Shown piece after piece: positions 8,257-17,724 of a stretch of DNA of 64,000 bases. Below the pieces are notes generated by a model. The model had not been told where the DNA came from. It saw only the letters and a list, made by a program, of their open reading frames with translations, and did no database searches. The DNA is from Pseudobdellovibrionaceae bacterium (GTDB taxonomy: Bacteria; Bdellovibrionota; Bdellovibrionia; Bdellovibrionales; Bdellovibrionaceae). The position numbers were made by a program, and so were the translations under genes. The first letter of the stretch is position 1; the number at the start of each line of letters is the position of its first letter. The DNA is taken from positions 1 through 64,000 of the forward strand of contig JALHMX010000013.1 in the NCBI GenBank assembly GCA_022843825.1, in the 5' to 3' direction.

Positions 8257-8301
8257 AAGCCCAACGAATTGTTGTTAAAATTAGATTTCTCTAAATAACG
8301 A

Positions 8302-8751
8302 CTATTCTTCGTCTCTTTCCATTCGAGCTTGTTGAGCCGCCTGACGTCGCATTTGCGCTTTTGCTTCGCGCTCTTTTTCACGTTGGACAGACTCAGCTAA
8401 ACCTTTTTTGAAAGCTTCCATATGTTTCGACACAGGAACACGCTCATCTAAGCTTGAATGCATAAAGCGTAAAACTTTGTCGTTAATACGCATAGTACGC
8501 TCAAGCTCCATGATTGCTTGTGGGTTTGATTCGAACACAGAGTGAAAATAGATCGCTTTTCTAAGCTTTCCAATAGGGTTAGCTAAACTGCGCTTTCCCC
8601 AAGTTTCTACACTATGAACGTTACCATTGTAGCTAGTGATGGTTGTTTTGTTTTTTTTGAATAGCTCTTTTTGCTCTTCAACAGTCGTATCTGGATGAAC
8701 CAAGATGACAACTTCGTACGGACGCTTTACGTCTGCTTTTTTAAGTTCCAT
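8302..8751 (-). CDS. rpsF: Ribosomal protein bS6
   Basis: Small-subunit ribosomal protein S6, 149 residues. The core is typical: RPYEVVILVHPDTT, WGKRSLANPIGKLRKAIYF, then ELERTMRINDKVLRFM. A charged tail of about 45 residues (Lys, Glu, Arg, Gln) extends the C-terminus, as in several Proteobacteria. I start at the ATG at 8751, preceded by AAGGG; a TTG ten codons upstream adds a stretch outside the family. S6 normally pairs with S18 on the platform, yet rpsR, usually next in this operon, is absent from the window. Confidence 0.96.
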   Translation of the reverse strand: MELKKADVKRPYEVVILVHPDTTVEEQKELFKKNKTTITSYNGNVHSVETWGKRSLANPIGKLRKAIYFHSVFESNPQAIMELERTMRINDKVLRFMHSSLDERVPVSKHMEAFKKGLAESVQREKEREAKAQMRRQAAQQARMERDEE

Positions 8752-8880
8752 GAATATCCCTTCGGTTATAAGCCCCGCCAATTATTGAGGGAGCAAGGAT
8801 GACTTTATTGTGTTAAATGGTGTAGCAGGTTTAAGAGGGTTATACAAGACTGGACAACTCTTAAGTAGTAATTCTATGAT

Positions 8881-9540
8881 ATGGTTATGACTTTGCAAAT
8901 TCTAGATGGCGCGCTTAAATCCACGCTGCTTCCCCTTAAAAAAGACTTTGTTTTTAGTGGTGATTTTTTTTCTGACTCAGAAATGCACAAAAATCATGCT
9001 AAGATAGATGTAGATCTAAGTTTTAACTGGAAAATCAATGGGTTAAAAGGGAAAAAGATTAGAATCAGTTCGGAAGAAATTGCGTCCATATCCTTAATTC
9101 CAGGCCTAGTTTTTCATATTGGCCAAACAGGTTTTAAAGTGGTCGAGCGAACACCTATAACAAGTTCCGACTGGGAAAAGACATCTGCTGATTTTTTAGA
9201 CAAATTAATTCTGAAAGATCTGCCTCAAATGGCTTTGCATTTTTTTCTCACCCCCCTCCAGATATTATTTCTGCAGGGCCCGCAATCAGGAAGTATTTAT
9301 ACCTTAAGTTATGGCCCTCGTGTTTTGGGCTCAAACAATTTGGATTTAAATTTGGTGGACCCATCTCAACCTCATCAGCTTTTAAAATTCTCACAAATCG
9401 ACGACTCGGTTGTTATAGAAAATCTTTCCCAGGACGGCGCAGTGCTTGTAAATAAAAATCCGTTCAAACTACATACTTTGGTCGACACCGACCGCTTTTC
9501 TTTCGGATCTAATATCGTAGAGATTTCTTTACTGAAATAG
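8881..9540 (+). CDS. Degenerate double-FHA-like protein
   Basis: A 219-residue cytoplasmic protein, no signal or membrane segments. Two beta-rich halves look like forkhead-associated domains: about residues 25-90 (FVFSGDFFSDSEMHKNHAKI, then GLVFHIGQTGFKVV) and about 130-219 (YTLSYGPRVLGSNNLDLNLV, VVIENLSQDGAVLVNKN, DRFSFGSNIVEI). FHA domains bind phosphothreonine peptides through a conserved Gly-Arg and Ser-xx-His; the first half keeps an S-x-M-H-like piece and the second the Gly-Ser pattern, but neither has the full set, so binding may be lost. No strong ribosome-binding site precedes the start, so it is uncertain by a few codons. The alpha/beta hydrolase gene follows 14 bases later. Confidence 0.5.
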   Translation: MVMTLQILDGALKSTLLPLKKDFVFSGDFFSDSEMHKNHAKIDVDLSFNWKINGLKGKKIRISSEEIASISLIPGLVFHIGQTGFKVVERTPITSSDWEKTSADFLDKLILKDLPQMALHFFLTPLQILFLQGPQSGSIYTLSYGPRVLGSNNLDLNLVDPSQPHQLLKFSQIDDSVVIENLSQDGAVLVNKNPFKLHTLVDTDRFSFGSNIVEISLLK

Positions 9541-9554
9541 TATAGAGTATTTGG

Positions 9555-10439
9555 ATGTCAGACTTATTTCTACGAAAAAAAGTTACAGGAACATATAAAG
9601 CCGCGGATGGAACGCCTATCTATTACGAAACCATCGGCGAGGGCGAGCCGCTAGTTTTAGTTTACGGTATCGCTTGCTTAATGAATCACTGGCACCATCA
9701 AACGGAGTATTTTTCAAAAAGCAGGAAAGTTATTCTATTTGATATACGCGGGCATCACAAAAGCTCTTCGGTAAGCGATCTTTCAAAGCTTTCAATGCGC
9801 GATTTAGCTTATGATCTTAAGGGGCTGCTGAACCACCTCGGACATGAGCAGGCTGATTTCATGGGACATAGTTTTGGCGTTCCTTATTTATTAAAAACTT
9901 ATGACCTATTTCCCGAAATTTTTAAATCCTTAGTTTTTATTAATGGATTTTCCAAAAATCCTTTAAAAAAAATTCTAGGCTATGATTTTGTTGAACCGCT
10001 CTACTATTTTTTAAAAAATCAATATGCAAACGCACCTGATCTGTGGAATTCTCTGTGGAGAACTATGATCGACAATCCAATCGCTTTTCAGGTGGCGGCT
10101 TTAGCTGGGGGCTTCAACATTCGGCTCACACAATTTAAAGATATCGAAATGTATGGTCGAGGAGTTTCTCGTTTAGATTTACCTATTTTTTTTGAACTCT
10201 TTCACCATGTTCTAAATTATGATGGCTCTGAAATCTTGTATTGTATTGATAAGCCCACCTTGGTGATTGCCGGAGAAAAAGATGCCATCACTCCGGTTGA
10301 TATTCAAAAAGACCTGGCGAACAAAATCGAAACTGCCGAATACCACTTTATTCCTTATGGTTCCCACTGTACCCACTTAGATTTTCCAGAATTAGTTAAT
10401 TACAAAATTAAAGATTTTTTAGAAAAAGTAGAGGCTTAG
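9555..10439 (+). CDS. Alpha/beta-fold hydrolase
   Basis: A 294-residue cytoplasmic hydrolase. The nucleophile elbow is GHSFG with Ser106; the oxyanion region is LVYGIACLMNHW; FDIRGHHKSS is the usual loop before helix A; the acid is the Asp in GEKDAITP, and the catalytic His is in YGSHCTHLDFPE. The family includes esterases, haloalkane dehalogenases and lactonases; the lid (about 140-200) gives no clue to the substrate. It follows the FHA-like gene closely. Its stop shares four bases (TTAG) with the stop of the convergent small gene. Confidence 0.85.
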   Translation: MSDLFLRKKVTGTYKAADGTPIYYETIGEGEPLVLVYGIACLMNHWHHQTEYFSKSRKVILFDIRGHHKSSSVSDLSKLSMRDLAYDLKGLLNHLGHEQADFMGHSFGVPYLLKTYDLFPEIFKSLVFINGFSKNPLKKILGYDFVEPLYYFLKNQYANAPDLWNSLWRTMIDNPIAFQVAALAGGFNIRLTQFKDIEMYGRGVSRLDLPIFFELFHHVLNYDGSEILYCIDKPTLVIAGEKDAITPVDIQKDLANKIETAEYHFIPYGSHCTHLDFPELVNYKIKDFLEKVEA

Positions 10440-10675
10440 GCTTTTTTTTGAGGAATTGAAAAGCCTTCATCAGCCTCATCAAAACCAAAACTAAGCTGTT
10501 TAGGAAACTGAACTATTTTTTCAGGGTGATCTTGAATTAATTTTTTCTCAGCTGGAGTCACAACATCAACGCCTGCAGAAGCCTTAATAAGATTTTTAAT
10601 AAAGGCTTCTTTGACCGCGTCAGAGCCCTTTTCATTAAATCCCAAATCTTTCATCAGTTCGTTAATTCTTTTCAT
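10436..10675 (-). CDS. Small conserved-looking hypothetical protein
   Basis: Predicted 79-residue soluble protein that I do not recognise. It is mainly helical (MKRINELMKDLGFNEKGSD, then AVKEAFIKNLIKASAG) with an acidic/Phe-rich tail (FGFDEADEGF). I chose the ATG at 10675 because GAGGGAG lies directly upstream; the open frame continues to a TTG at 10768, but the extra 31 residues have no ribosome-binding site. It lies about 200 bases downstream of the anchored hypothetical gene and converges with the hydrolase gene with a four-base stop overlap. Confidence 0.5.
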   Translation of the reverse strand: MKRINELMKDLGFNEKGSDAVKEAFIKNLIKASAGVDVVTPAEKKLIQDHPEKIVQFPKQLSFGFDEADEGFSIPQKKA

Positions 10676-10881
10676 AGCTCCCTCAAACGCTGTGCGTATT
10701 AAGCGCTTCGTCATGTTTACGATTTTAATGAAGGTGAAATCGAGTAGTTTCATGGTGAGGAAACCCAAGCTGCGTCTGCTTTTGAGACAGATGGTGCATA
10801 AAGCTATGGTTAGTGAAACAATAAATTATTTTACCGAATTGTTGCTGCTGCGCGCAGGCACAACGCCTCAAAATCAGCGTC

Positions 10882-11781
10882 TTAGTCCAAAAAATCGATC
10901 CGACTTAAGACAAAAGTTCCAATGGTTTTTGATGTTCCATTAGGAAGACGGTCGTAATAAATGCCTGCTATTTTTTGCGAATTTTCAATTTTGTAGATTT
11001 GCAAATAATCTGTTTCAAACTCAACTATAAAAGCCTGAGAGCCGCTTCCCTTAAAACCTAACCAATTAGTTTCAAAAAATTTAGCACCGTGCTCTTCGCC
11101 ATTTCTATAAAATTTGATACTGCCCTTTATGGGATTTTCTATTGATGAGTTTGCTTGAATATCAAAAGCCAGAGTTCCATAAATATTATTTGTCACATCA
11201 ATCAGCGATCCACGATAGCTTCCAAACAGCTGTTGTGATTCCTCGTAGGATGCCGCCGGCGCATCTTCCAGCAAGCTATCAATTTTTCGAACTTCTACTT
11301 TTTTAAGATGTCGTCTTATTTCCTCTGTGCTGATAGATTTTAAAAGGTTGTCTTCTGCGGTTCTGAATTGTGCTGGATTTCGTATCGCGTTTTTTTTGCG
11401 CTCAATTTCTATTTTATCATTAAGCTCTTTTTCTTTTTGAAAAACATCTTTTGCTATTAACGGCGGTATTTCTTTTTTCGGCTCTTTAAGCTGTGCCAAT
11501 TTTTCCGAAGATATTCTTAAACTTAAATCAGTTAAAAATAGTGTGGTCAGCTGTGATAAGGCGTCTTCGGGTTTTGTAAAGTCTGCGTTATCCAGTAATT
11601 TTTGAATTTTACTTTTAAAATTGTTGAGCTGCTGTTGTGCATTTTGACTTTCGAAACCTATAGTTTTTAAAGATTTTATCTCGGCTGATTCCTCAATCGT
11701 CACTTCCCCGTAGTTGCGACCAAAAAAGAAGGCGCTGACGACGGCGCATAAGACTAAAAATATTTTCAAAAAATCATTCAT
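10882..11781 (-). CDS. Membrane-anchored hypothetical protein
   Basis: A 299-residue protein that I do not recognise. One N-terminal hydrophobic segment (FLKIFLVLCAVVSAFFFGRN) is either a signal anchor or an uncleaved signal peptide, so the rest is probably periplasmic. A long helical, charged region follows (about 30-160, with QKEKELNDKIEIERKK likely coiled coil). The C-terminal 120 residues are beta-rich (YRGSLIDVTNNIYGTLAFDI, GSIKFYRNGEEHG, IAGIYYDRLPNG). It starts three bases after the sdhB stop, so it may be read from the sdh transcript, but no respiratory role is implied. The 206 bases between it and the small gene downstream hold no feature I can support. Confidence 0.6.
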   Translation of the reverse strand: MNDFLKIFLVLCAVVSAFFFGRNYGEVTIEESAEIKSLKTIGFESQNAQQQLNNFKSKIQKLLDNADFTKPEDALSQLTTLFLTDLSLRISSEKLAQLKEPKKEIPPLIAKDVFQKEKELNDKIEIERKKNAIRNPAQFRTAEDNLLKSISTEEIRRHLKKVEVRKIDSLLEDAPAASYEESQQLFGSYRGSLIDVTNNIYGTLAFDIQANSSIENPIKGSIKFYRNGEEHGAKFFETNWLGFKGSGSQAFIVEFETDYLQIYKIENSQKIAGIYYDRLPNGTSKTIGTFVLSRIDFLD

Positions 11782-11784
11782 TAT

Positions 11785-12585
11785 TTAAGCCATGTCTCCG
11801 CCAGTGGCCTCTTGTTTTTTAAGAATGCTTGCGCGCAAGTATTCACGATTCATTTTAGCAATATTAATTAATGAAATTTCTTTCGGACAAGCCGCAGAAC
11901 AAGCGCCTGTTGTTGTGCAGGCCCCAAAACCCTCTATGTCCATCTGAGCAACCATGTCTAGTGCGCGCTGCTCGCGCTCAACTTTTCCCTGAGGAAGTAA
12001 TGCAAGGTGAGTGATCTTAGCACTAGTGAATAGTGCGGCTGAGGCATTTTTGCAAGAAGCCACGCAGGCCCCGCAGCCGATACAGGCCGCCGACAAAAAA
12101 GCTTCGTCAGCATCTGGCTTAGGAATAGGAACCGCATTCGCATCAGGCGCGCTGCCGGTGTTTGATGAAATATATCCGCCGGCTTCAATAATACGATCAA
12201 ATGCCGTGCGATCAACATAAAGATCTTTAATTATTGGAAACGCCTTCGCGCGAAAAGGTTCTAAAACTATTGTCTGGCCATCTTTGAAGTTTCTCATATG
12301 AAGCTGGCACACTGTCGTTCCCTTTTGTGGCCCGTGGGCATTGCCGTCAATCATAAATCCACATGATCCACAAATCCCTTCGCGACAATCATGGTCGAAT
12401 GCTATTGGTTGTCCGCCGTTTTTAATTATTTTTTCATTAACTCCGTCCAGCATCTCTAAAAAAGAATCGTCCGGAGACACTTGCTGCGCATCATAAGTAG
12501 TAAACAACCCTTCGCTTTTACCATCCTTTTGACGCCAGACTTGAAGCTTTAAATTTATATTTTTTTTATCTGTAGCTGATGACAT
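11785..12585 (-). CDS. sdhB: Succinate dehydrogenase/fumarate reductase iron-sulfur subunit
   Basis: The 266-residue electron-transfer subunit of complex II (quinone-linked succinate oxidation or fumarate reduction). The N-terminal ferredoxin domain binds [2Fe-2S] with [15 protein letters not shown] and a later Cys (TTVCQLHMR). The C-terminal domain has [15 protein letters not shown] and [16 protein letters not shown] for the [4Fe-4S] and [3Fe-4S] clusters. The start is the ATG at 12585 after AGGAAAGAG; the frame stays open 53 codons upstream, but that stretch overlaps the end of sdhA and is not protein-like. Gene order sdhC-sdhA-sdhB with a single cytochrome subunit is the B. subtilis/epsilon type. 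Confidence 0.93.
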   Translation of the reverse strand: MSSATDKKNINLKLQVWRQKDGKSEGLFTTYDAQQVSPDDSFLEMLDGVNEKIIKNGGQPIAFDHDCREGICGSCGFMIDGNAHGPQKGTTVCQLHMRNFKDGQTIVLEPFRAKAFPIIKDLYVDRTAFDRIIEAGGYISSNTGSAPDANAVPIPKPDADEAFLSAACIGCGACVASCKNASAALFTSAKITHLALLPQGKVEREQRALDMVAQMDIEGFGACTTTGACSAACPKEISLINIAKMNREYLRASILKKQEATGGDMA

Positions 12586-12598
12586 AAATTTCTCTTTC

Positions 12599-14521
12599 CT
12601 ATTTGTATGATCTAGTTGCAAGCTTAACATTTTCAAACTTGAGCTCTTCTTGATGGCGCACTTGCTCTTTTTCTGCAGAGCCTTTCCACTCCCAAGCCGC
12701 CGCATGACAAAATTTTTCATCATCTCGTTTCGCTTCTCCATCAACTTGATGCTCTTCTCGAAAGTGTCCGCCGCAAGACTCTTCGCGCACTAAAGCGTCG
12801 CGGCACATAAGCTCACCAAGCTCGATAAAATCGGCTACGCGATTCGCTTTTTCGAGCTCCAAATTAATTCCATTTGATGCTCCAGGAACTAAAACTTCAC
12901 TATGAAATTCTTGTCTTAGTTTTTTAATCTCGGAAATGGCCTCAGTTAAGCCTTCGCGCGTACGTGACATTCCACACTTATTCCACATAATAAGACCCAG
13001 TCGCTTGTGAAAGCTTTCCACGGTTTTGCTGCCCTTAATGCTTAATAGTTTTTCTGTATTTTTGGTCACCGTGCTGGCTGCTTCTTTAAAAGCGTCGTGT
13101 GTGATTTGCACTTTTTCTAATTTAGTATTGGCAATATAATTCCCTAACGTATACGGAAGAACAAAGTAGCCGTCCGCCAATCCCTGCATCAGCGCCGAAG
13201 CCCCTAATCGATTAGCCCCGTGATCTGAAAAATTGGCCTCTCCGGCAACAAACAAACCAGGCACTGTGGATTCTAAATTATAATCTACCCACAAGCCTCC
13301 CATAGTGTAGTGAGGAGCGGGATAAATTCGCATAGGTTGTTTATACGGGTTTTCTCCAGTAATTTTATCATACATTTGAAAAAGATTTCCATAGCGCTCA
13401 GCTATTTTATCTTCGCCTAAACGTTTAATGCTGTTTTCGAAATCTAAATAAACAGCCTGCTCTCCCATAGCTCCATGGCCTTGATCTACAAGAAATTTTG
13501 CTTGTCGTGAAGATACGTCTCGAGGAGCCAAGTTGCCAAAGCTTGGGTAAATTCTTTCTAAATAATAGTCTCTTTCGTTTTCAGGAATTTGCGCGGGTGG
13601 ACGCTTGTCTCCTTTAATTTTGGAAACCCAGACGCGGCCATCATTTCTTAACGATTCAGACATTAATGTAAGCTTAGACTGATTAACGCCATGAACGGGA
13701 ATACAGGTTGGATGTATTTGAGTGTAGCACGGATTAGCAAAAAAAGCTCCTCGCTTATGAGCTTTCCAATTAGCCGTCACTGAACAGGCCATAGCGTTGG
13801 TCGAAAGATAAAAAACATTTGAATATCCACCGCTTGCTAAAATGACCGCATCAGCTTCATGCGATTCGATTTCTCCTGTTAATAAATTGCGCGCAATAAT
13901 ACCGCGCGCCTTTCCATCAACCACAACTAAATCCAACATTTCTCGCAGATTCATCAACTGAACATTTCCTGAGTCGACCTGTCTCATCATTCCTGAATAT
14001 GCACCTAACAAAAGCTGCTGACCCGTCTGGCCGCGCGCATAGAAAGTTCGAGAAACCTGGGCGCCCCCAAACGAGCGGTTGGCCAGCAGGCCTCCGTATT
14101 CGCGCGCAAGCGGAACGCCTTGGGCCACGGCTTGATCAATAATATTTACTGATACTTCAGCTAAACGATGAACATTGGCTTCTCGCGCGCGAAAATCACC
14201 GCCCTTGATGGTGTCGTAAAAAAGACGCTGAACCGAATCTCCATCGTTTTGATAATTTTTGGCTGCATTAATTCCGCCCTGAGCAGCCACAGAGTGTGCT
14301 CGTCGCGGAGACTCGTGAGTACAAAAGGCTTTTACTTGATATCCGAGCTCTCCTAAGGAGGCCGCTGCTGATGCGCCAGCTAGGCCCGTTCCCACAACAA
14401 TTACATTGTACTTTCTTTTGTTGGCTGGGTTTACAAGTTTAATATTAAATTTATGATTCGTCCACTTAGACTCAATGGGGCCGCTTGGAATTTTGCTATC
14501 TAATTTATAATTTGACGACAT
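12599..14521 (-). CDS. sdhA: Succinate dehydrogenase/fumarate reductase flavoprotein subunit
   Basis: The 640-residue FAD subunit of complex II. The dinucleotide fold is [34 protein letters not shown] carries the histidine (H76) that is the probable covalent FAD attachment site. Substrate-site residues follow the family: the flexible capping domain, [24 protein letters not shown] and the C-terminal [13 protein letters not shown] with [19 protein letters not shown]. It acts at the cytoplasmic face, oxidising succinate and passing electrons to SdhB. The length matches the B. subtilis-type enzyme. It lies between sdhC (9 bases away) and sdhB (13 bases away). Confidence 0.95.
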   Translation of the reverse strand: MSSNYKLDSKIPSGPIESKWTNHKFNIKLVNPANKRKYNVIVVGTGLAGASAAASLGELGYQVKAFCTHESPRRAHSVAAQGGINAAKNYQNDGDSVQRLFYDTIKGGDFRAREANVHRLAEVSVNIIDQAVAQGVPLAREYGGLLANRSFGGAQVSRTFYARGQTGQQLLLGAYSGMMRQVDSGNVQLMNLREMLDLVVVDGKARGIIARNLLTGEIESHEADAVILASGGYSNVFYLSTNAMACSVTANWKAHKRGAFFANPCYTQIHPTCIPVHGVNQSKLTLMSESLRNDGRVWVSKIKGDKRPPAQIPENERDYYLERIYPSFGNLAPRDVSSRQAKFLVDQGHGAMGEQAVYLDFENSIKRLGEDKIAERYGNLFQMYDKITGENPYKQPMRIYPAPHYTMGGLWVDYNLESTVPGLFVAGEANFSDHGANRLGASALMQGLADGYFVLPYTLGNYIANTKLEKVQITHDAFKEAASTVTKNTEKLLSIKGSKTVESFHKRLGLIMWNKCGMSRTREGLTEAISEIKKLRQEFHSEVLVPGASNGINLELEKANRVADFIELGELMCRDALVREESCGGHFREEHQVDGEAKRDDEKFCHAAAWEWKGSAEKEQVRHQEELKFENVKLATRSYK

Positions 14522-14530
14522 AGTTATCCC

Positions 14531-15193
14531 TTACTTGTAAATTAAAAATATATAAAGCGGCTGAGAAATAAATCCGCCTGCGACTACAATGGCATACGCC
14601 CACGCAAAAGTTCTTAGCTTGTCTTGCATTTTTCTTTCTAAAATTCCAAATGATTGAAAAATTGAATGTGCTCCGTGACTGAGGTGAAACATAAGCAACA
14701 CCATGGCTATAAAATACCATACAACATACGTCGGTTGAGAAAATGCCTCCACTAACAAACGGTGAAGATCGCGCATTTGAACTCCATTTACTGTTGTTTC
14801 GTAGTAAGCACCGTATTTAAAAGTAATCAGATGCAAAATAATAAATGCTAAAATAACGGAGCCTTGAAGCGCCATGGTTTTAGAGGCAAAGCGGGCGCCT
14901 TTTTCACCATGAGGCTCAGCTGCATAACGCGATTGACGTGCCTTGCGGTTTTGTCGCGTTAAGGAAATGGCCGCAGCCACGTGGGCCACTAAACAAATTG
15001 TTAGCACCACCTCTGTGCCATAAAGTAAAATTTTGTTTGATACTATGGCGTGACCATAGGCATTGAATTGATCCGCGCCAACGAACAGAAGCAGATTTCC
15101 GGCCATATGCCCAAAAATAAACCCCATCCATACCAAACCTGTAATGCCCATAATGTACTTACGTCCCACTGTTGATTTTATAAAATCTAACAT
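14531..15193 (-). CDS. sdhC: Succinate dehydrogenase cytochrome b subunit (B. subtilis type)
   Basis: A 220-residue membrane anchor with five hydrophobic segments, the number expected for the single-polypeptide, dihaem cytochrome b558 type. Histidines likely to bind haem lie in FIFGHMAGNLLLF, CLVAHVAAAIS, ILHLITFKYG and LLMFHLSHGAHS. It carries electrons from SdhB to the quinone pool in the inner membrane. It is the first gene of sdhCAB, and the short gap to the divergent etfB gene (76 bases) must contain promoters for both. The dihaem type is often linked with menaquinone, but this is inference. Confidence 0.9.
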   Translation of the reverse strand: MLDFIKSTVGRKYIMGITGLVWMGFIFGHMAGNLLLFVGADQFNAYGHAIVSNKILLYGTEVVLTICLVAHVAAAISLTRQNRKARQSRYAAEPHGEKGARFASKTMALQGSVILAFIILHLITFKYGAYYETTVNGVQMRDLHRLLVEAFSQPTYVVWYFIAMVLLMFHLSHGAHSIFQSFGILERKMQDKLRTFAWAYAIVVAGGFISQPLYIFLIYK

Positions 15194-15269
15194 AGTCCAC
15201 CTTTATAATTTTTGTATATTTCGACTGTACTTTGTAGTAGGTTCAAAGTCACTTTTTAAAGAGGTGTAG

Positions 15270-16031
15270 ATGAAAATTTTTGTATGCGTAAAACAGGTTC
15301 CCGACACAGAGACGAAAATTAAAATTATGCCTGATTCAACGGGCGTTGATAGTGCGGGCATAAAATGGGTGATGAATCCGTACGATGAGTTCGCTGTTGA
15401 AGAAGCCATTAAATTTCGCGAAAAAAATGCGGGCGCTCAAGTTTGGGCGATTACGGCTGGTCCTAAGTCGCGAGCTACAGAGGTTTTAAGAACCGCACTC
15501 GCGATGGGCGCGGATGAGGCAATTATAGTCAATGCTCCAGACAACATTGATTCTCAGGCGACCGCAAAAATTTTAGCAGACGCCATTAAAGCCGAAGGTG
15601 GGGCTCATCTTATTTTTTCTGGCAAATTAGCAATTGATGATAATCAGTCGGCTGTTCCTCAAATGATCGCAGAGTTTTTATCAATCCCACACACGACCGT
15701 TGTTTCTAAGTTTGAGTCTTCTGCGGAAAACATGACGGTTGAGCGTGATATTGAGGGCGGGGCCAAAGAAGTTGTGCAAATGATGTATCCAGGTTTGGTG
15801 GCCGCCAACAAGGGATTAAACATGCCTCGCTATGCAAGTCTTCCAGGAATTATGAAAGCCAAAAAGAAAACAATAAAAGAAATTGAAGGCGCAGGCGGAG
15901 AGCAAAAAGTTAAGTTTAAAAACTTCTCTCTTCCGCAAGACAAGGCGCCTGTTAAAATGCTAACTGGTGATGCGTCTGCACAAGCTCAAGAGCTTATTAA
16001 GCTTCTTCGCGATGAAGCCAAGGTCTTATAA
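15270..16031 (+). CDS. etfB: Electron transfer flavoprotein beta subunit
   Basis: The 253-residue small subunit of ETF, which accepts electrons from acyl-CoA dehydrogenases. Family landmarks: MKIFVCVKQVPDTETKIK at the start, GIKWVMNPYDEFAVEEAI, ALAMGADEAIIV, GKLAIDDNQSAVPQMIAEFL and VERDIEGG followed by PGLVAANKGLNMPRYASLPG. It ends in KLLRDEAKVL. A GAGGTG ribosome-binding site precedes the ATG. It forms an operon with etfA and possibly the acyltransferase. The corresponding ETF-quinone oxidoreductase is not in the window. Confidence 0.96.
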   Translation: MKIFVCVKQVPDTETKIKIMPDSTGVDSAGIKWVMNPYDEFAVEEAIKFREKNAGAQVWAITAGPKSRATEVLRTALAMGADEAIIVNAPDNIDSQATAKILADAIKAEGGAHLIFSGKLAIDDNQSAVPQMIAEFLSIPHTTVVSKFESSAENMTVERDIEGGAKEVVQMMYPGLVAANKGLNMPRYASLPGIMKAKKKTIKEIEGAGGEQKVKFKNFSLPQDKAPVKMLTGDASAQAQELIKLLRDEAKVL

Positions 16032-16042
16032 AGGAAAATATT

Positions 16043-17014
16043 ATGTCTAAGTTTTTTGTTTTTGTTGAATTTCAAAATAATAAATTAAAGCGAAGCTCCC
16101 AAGAGCTTTTACAGTTTGCGGCCCAACAAGGTTCGCAGGTGGTCGCTTTAGCTTTAGGTTCGCAGGTCGCAACCAATAAGGCACAGTTAGCGCACAATGG
16201 CGCAACTGAAATAGTTTTTTCTGGTTCCTCTGATTTTGATCAATACAATCCTGAACTTTTTGTGGGGCCCGTTGCCGAACAAATAGAAAAATCTGGAGCA
16301 ACGATTGTTTTGGCCAGCGCAAGCTCCTTAGCTAAAGACTTGTTCCCTCGAGTGGCTGCGAAAATTTCTGCAGGCTTGGTTTCGGATGGAACACATCTGT
16401 CGTTTGATGCTGAGGCTCTTAAAGTAAGAAAGCCGCTGTACTCGGGAAAATGTTTTGCTGAAGCTCACTTTGAAAATTGTAAATATAAAATTGTGCTTAT
16501 GCGAGCTAACCAATTGCCGGTCGCTGCTGCAGACACAACCAAAATTGCAACAGAAACAGAATTTAATTATACAAAGCCAAGTTTAAAAACATTGATCAAA
16601 CAAATCGTCAAAGGAACCTCTGAAAAACTTGATTTAACAGAAGCTAATATTATTGTTTCTGGTGGGCGAGGCCTAAAGGATGCAGATCAATTTAATAAGT
16701 TATTAGCTCCGTTGGCAGACGCCTTGGGCGCGACCTTGGGCGCGACTCGAGCCATAGTTGATGCGGGCTGGGTTTCGCACTCTATGCAAGTTGGTCAAAC
16801 AGGAAAAACTGTTGCCCCTTCTTTATATATCGCCGTCGGTGTGTCTGGAGCCATTCAACATCTAGCGGGCATGAGCGGTTCAAAAGTTATTGTCGCCATC
16901 AATAGCGACGCCAATGCGCCCATTTTTCAAAAAGCGACTTATGGCATTGTGGGCGACGCTTTTGAAATTATTCCGAAGCTTACGGAAGAATTTAAAAAAG
17001 CTTTGCAACACTAA
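16043..17014 (+). CDS. etfA: Electron transfer flavoprotein alpha subunit
   Basis: The 323-residue large ETF subunit. The N-terminal domain (1-190) carries KFFVFVEFQNNKLKRSSQEL and LFPRVAAKISAGLVSDGTHL. The C-terminal FAD domain has IIVSGGRGLKDADQF, LGATRAIVDAGWVSHSMQVG, QTGKTVAPSLYIAVGVSGA and GSKVIVAINSDANAPIFQ, the flavin-binding signature. It starts 11 bases after the etfB stop with AAGGAAAA upstream. Together the subunits pass electrons from beta-oxidation into the quinone pool, consistent with an aerobic, lipid- or amino-acid-using lifestyle. Confidence 0.96.
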   Translation: MSKFFVFVEFQNNKLKRSSQELLQFAAQQGSQVVALALGSQVATNKAQLAHNGATEIVFSGSSDFDQYNPELFVGPVAEQIEKSGATIVLASASSLAKDLFPRVAAKISAGLVSDGTHLSFDAEALKVRKPLYSGKCFAEAHFENCKYKIVLMRANQLPVAAADTTKIATETEFNYTKPSLKTLIKQIVKGTSEKLDLTEANIIVSGGRGLKDADQFNKLLAPLADALGATLGATRAIVDAGWVSHSMQVGQTGKTVAPSLYIAVGVSGAIQHLAGMSGSKVIVAINSDANAPIFQKATYGIVGDAFEIIPKLTEEFKKALQH

Positions 17015-17017
17015 ATT

Positions 17018-17683
17018 ATGAACAAACTAAAAGGTTTAGTTTTAGGCTTCCTTGTTTGGATTATTTATAAAATAATTTCTATTACCTGGAGAGTAAAAAT
17101 TTTTGAGCCTACTTCGCTCAAAAGTGAACTTGAACAAAATAAAAGCGTTGTCTTAGCCCATTTTCATGGTGACGAGCTTGTGCTTATATCGTTAGTCAAA
17201 AAATATCGCATAGCAACTATGACGTCGACCAGTAAAGATGGCGAAATTATGAATACAGCACTTAAGCTGTTGGGCGCAAAAACTTCCCGTGGATCTTCCA
17301 CTCGAGGCGGCATTGGCGCTCTAAAGGGTCTGCTGCGCCTTTCTAAAATGGGCCACAACATCAGTTTTGCTGTTGATGGTCCCAAGGGGCCCTTGTTTCA
17401 GATCAAGCCTGGGGTTTTCGAGCTTTCACGATTAACTCATACTAACATATATTCGTGTGGTGTGTTTTGTGATCGTGCGTGGCATTTTCCAAAGTCCTGG
17501 AATAAAACCTTTTTTCCGAAGCCCTTCGCTCTAATTTATATCTATTGGTCAGGGCCGTTATCTGCCATCAGCAAAGAACAAGATCCTCGATCTGCTAATT
17601 TAGCGAATTCTCTACAAAATCAACTTTTTGATGCGCGCCGCAATGCCGCCAATTTTATTGCTGCAACAAGCGTACGGATTTAA
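17018..17683 (+). CDS. DUF374 lysophospholipid acyltransferase family protein
   Basis: A 221-residue protein resembling the LPLAT/DUF374 family, which includes lipid A and phospholipid acyltransferase relatives. The catalytic-looking HxxxxD-type motif is HFHGDELVLI; SRGSSTRGGIGALKGLLRL and ISFAVDGPKGPLFQIKPGV match the conserved family blocks. One N-terminal hydrophobic segment (LVLGFLVWIIYKIISI) anchors it to the inner membrane. It starts three bases after the etfA stop, so it is probably expressed with etfBA. The actual lipid substrate is unknown. Confidence 0.8.
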   Translation: MNKLKGLVLGFLVWIIYKIISITWRVKIFEPTSLKSELEQNKSVVLAHFHGDELVLISLVKKYRIATMTSTSKDGEIMNTALKLLGAKTSRGSSTRGGIGALKGLLRLSKMGHNISFAVDGPKGPLFQIKPGVFELSRLTHTNIYSCGVFCDRAWHFPKSWNKTFFPKPFALIYIYWSGPLSAISKEQDPRSANLANSLQNQLFDARRNAANFIAATSVRI

Positions 17684-17724
17684 CATTAAGAGTGCCCTGT
17701 AATAAACTAAAAATGGAGTTTTAT

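Noticed and set aside
10611-10943. Plus-strand open frame across the 10.8 kb gap
   Set aside because: No family resemblance or ribosome-binding site, and it overlaps two minus-strand genes.
12586-12744. 53-codon N-terminal extension of sdhB
   Set aside because: It overlaps sdhA coding sequence in another frame, is not family-like, and the ATG at 12585 has a strong ribosome-binding site.
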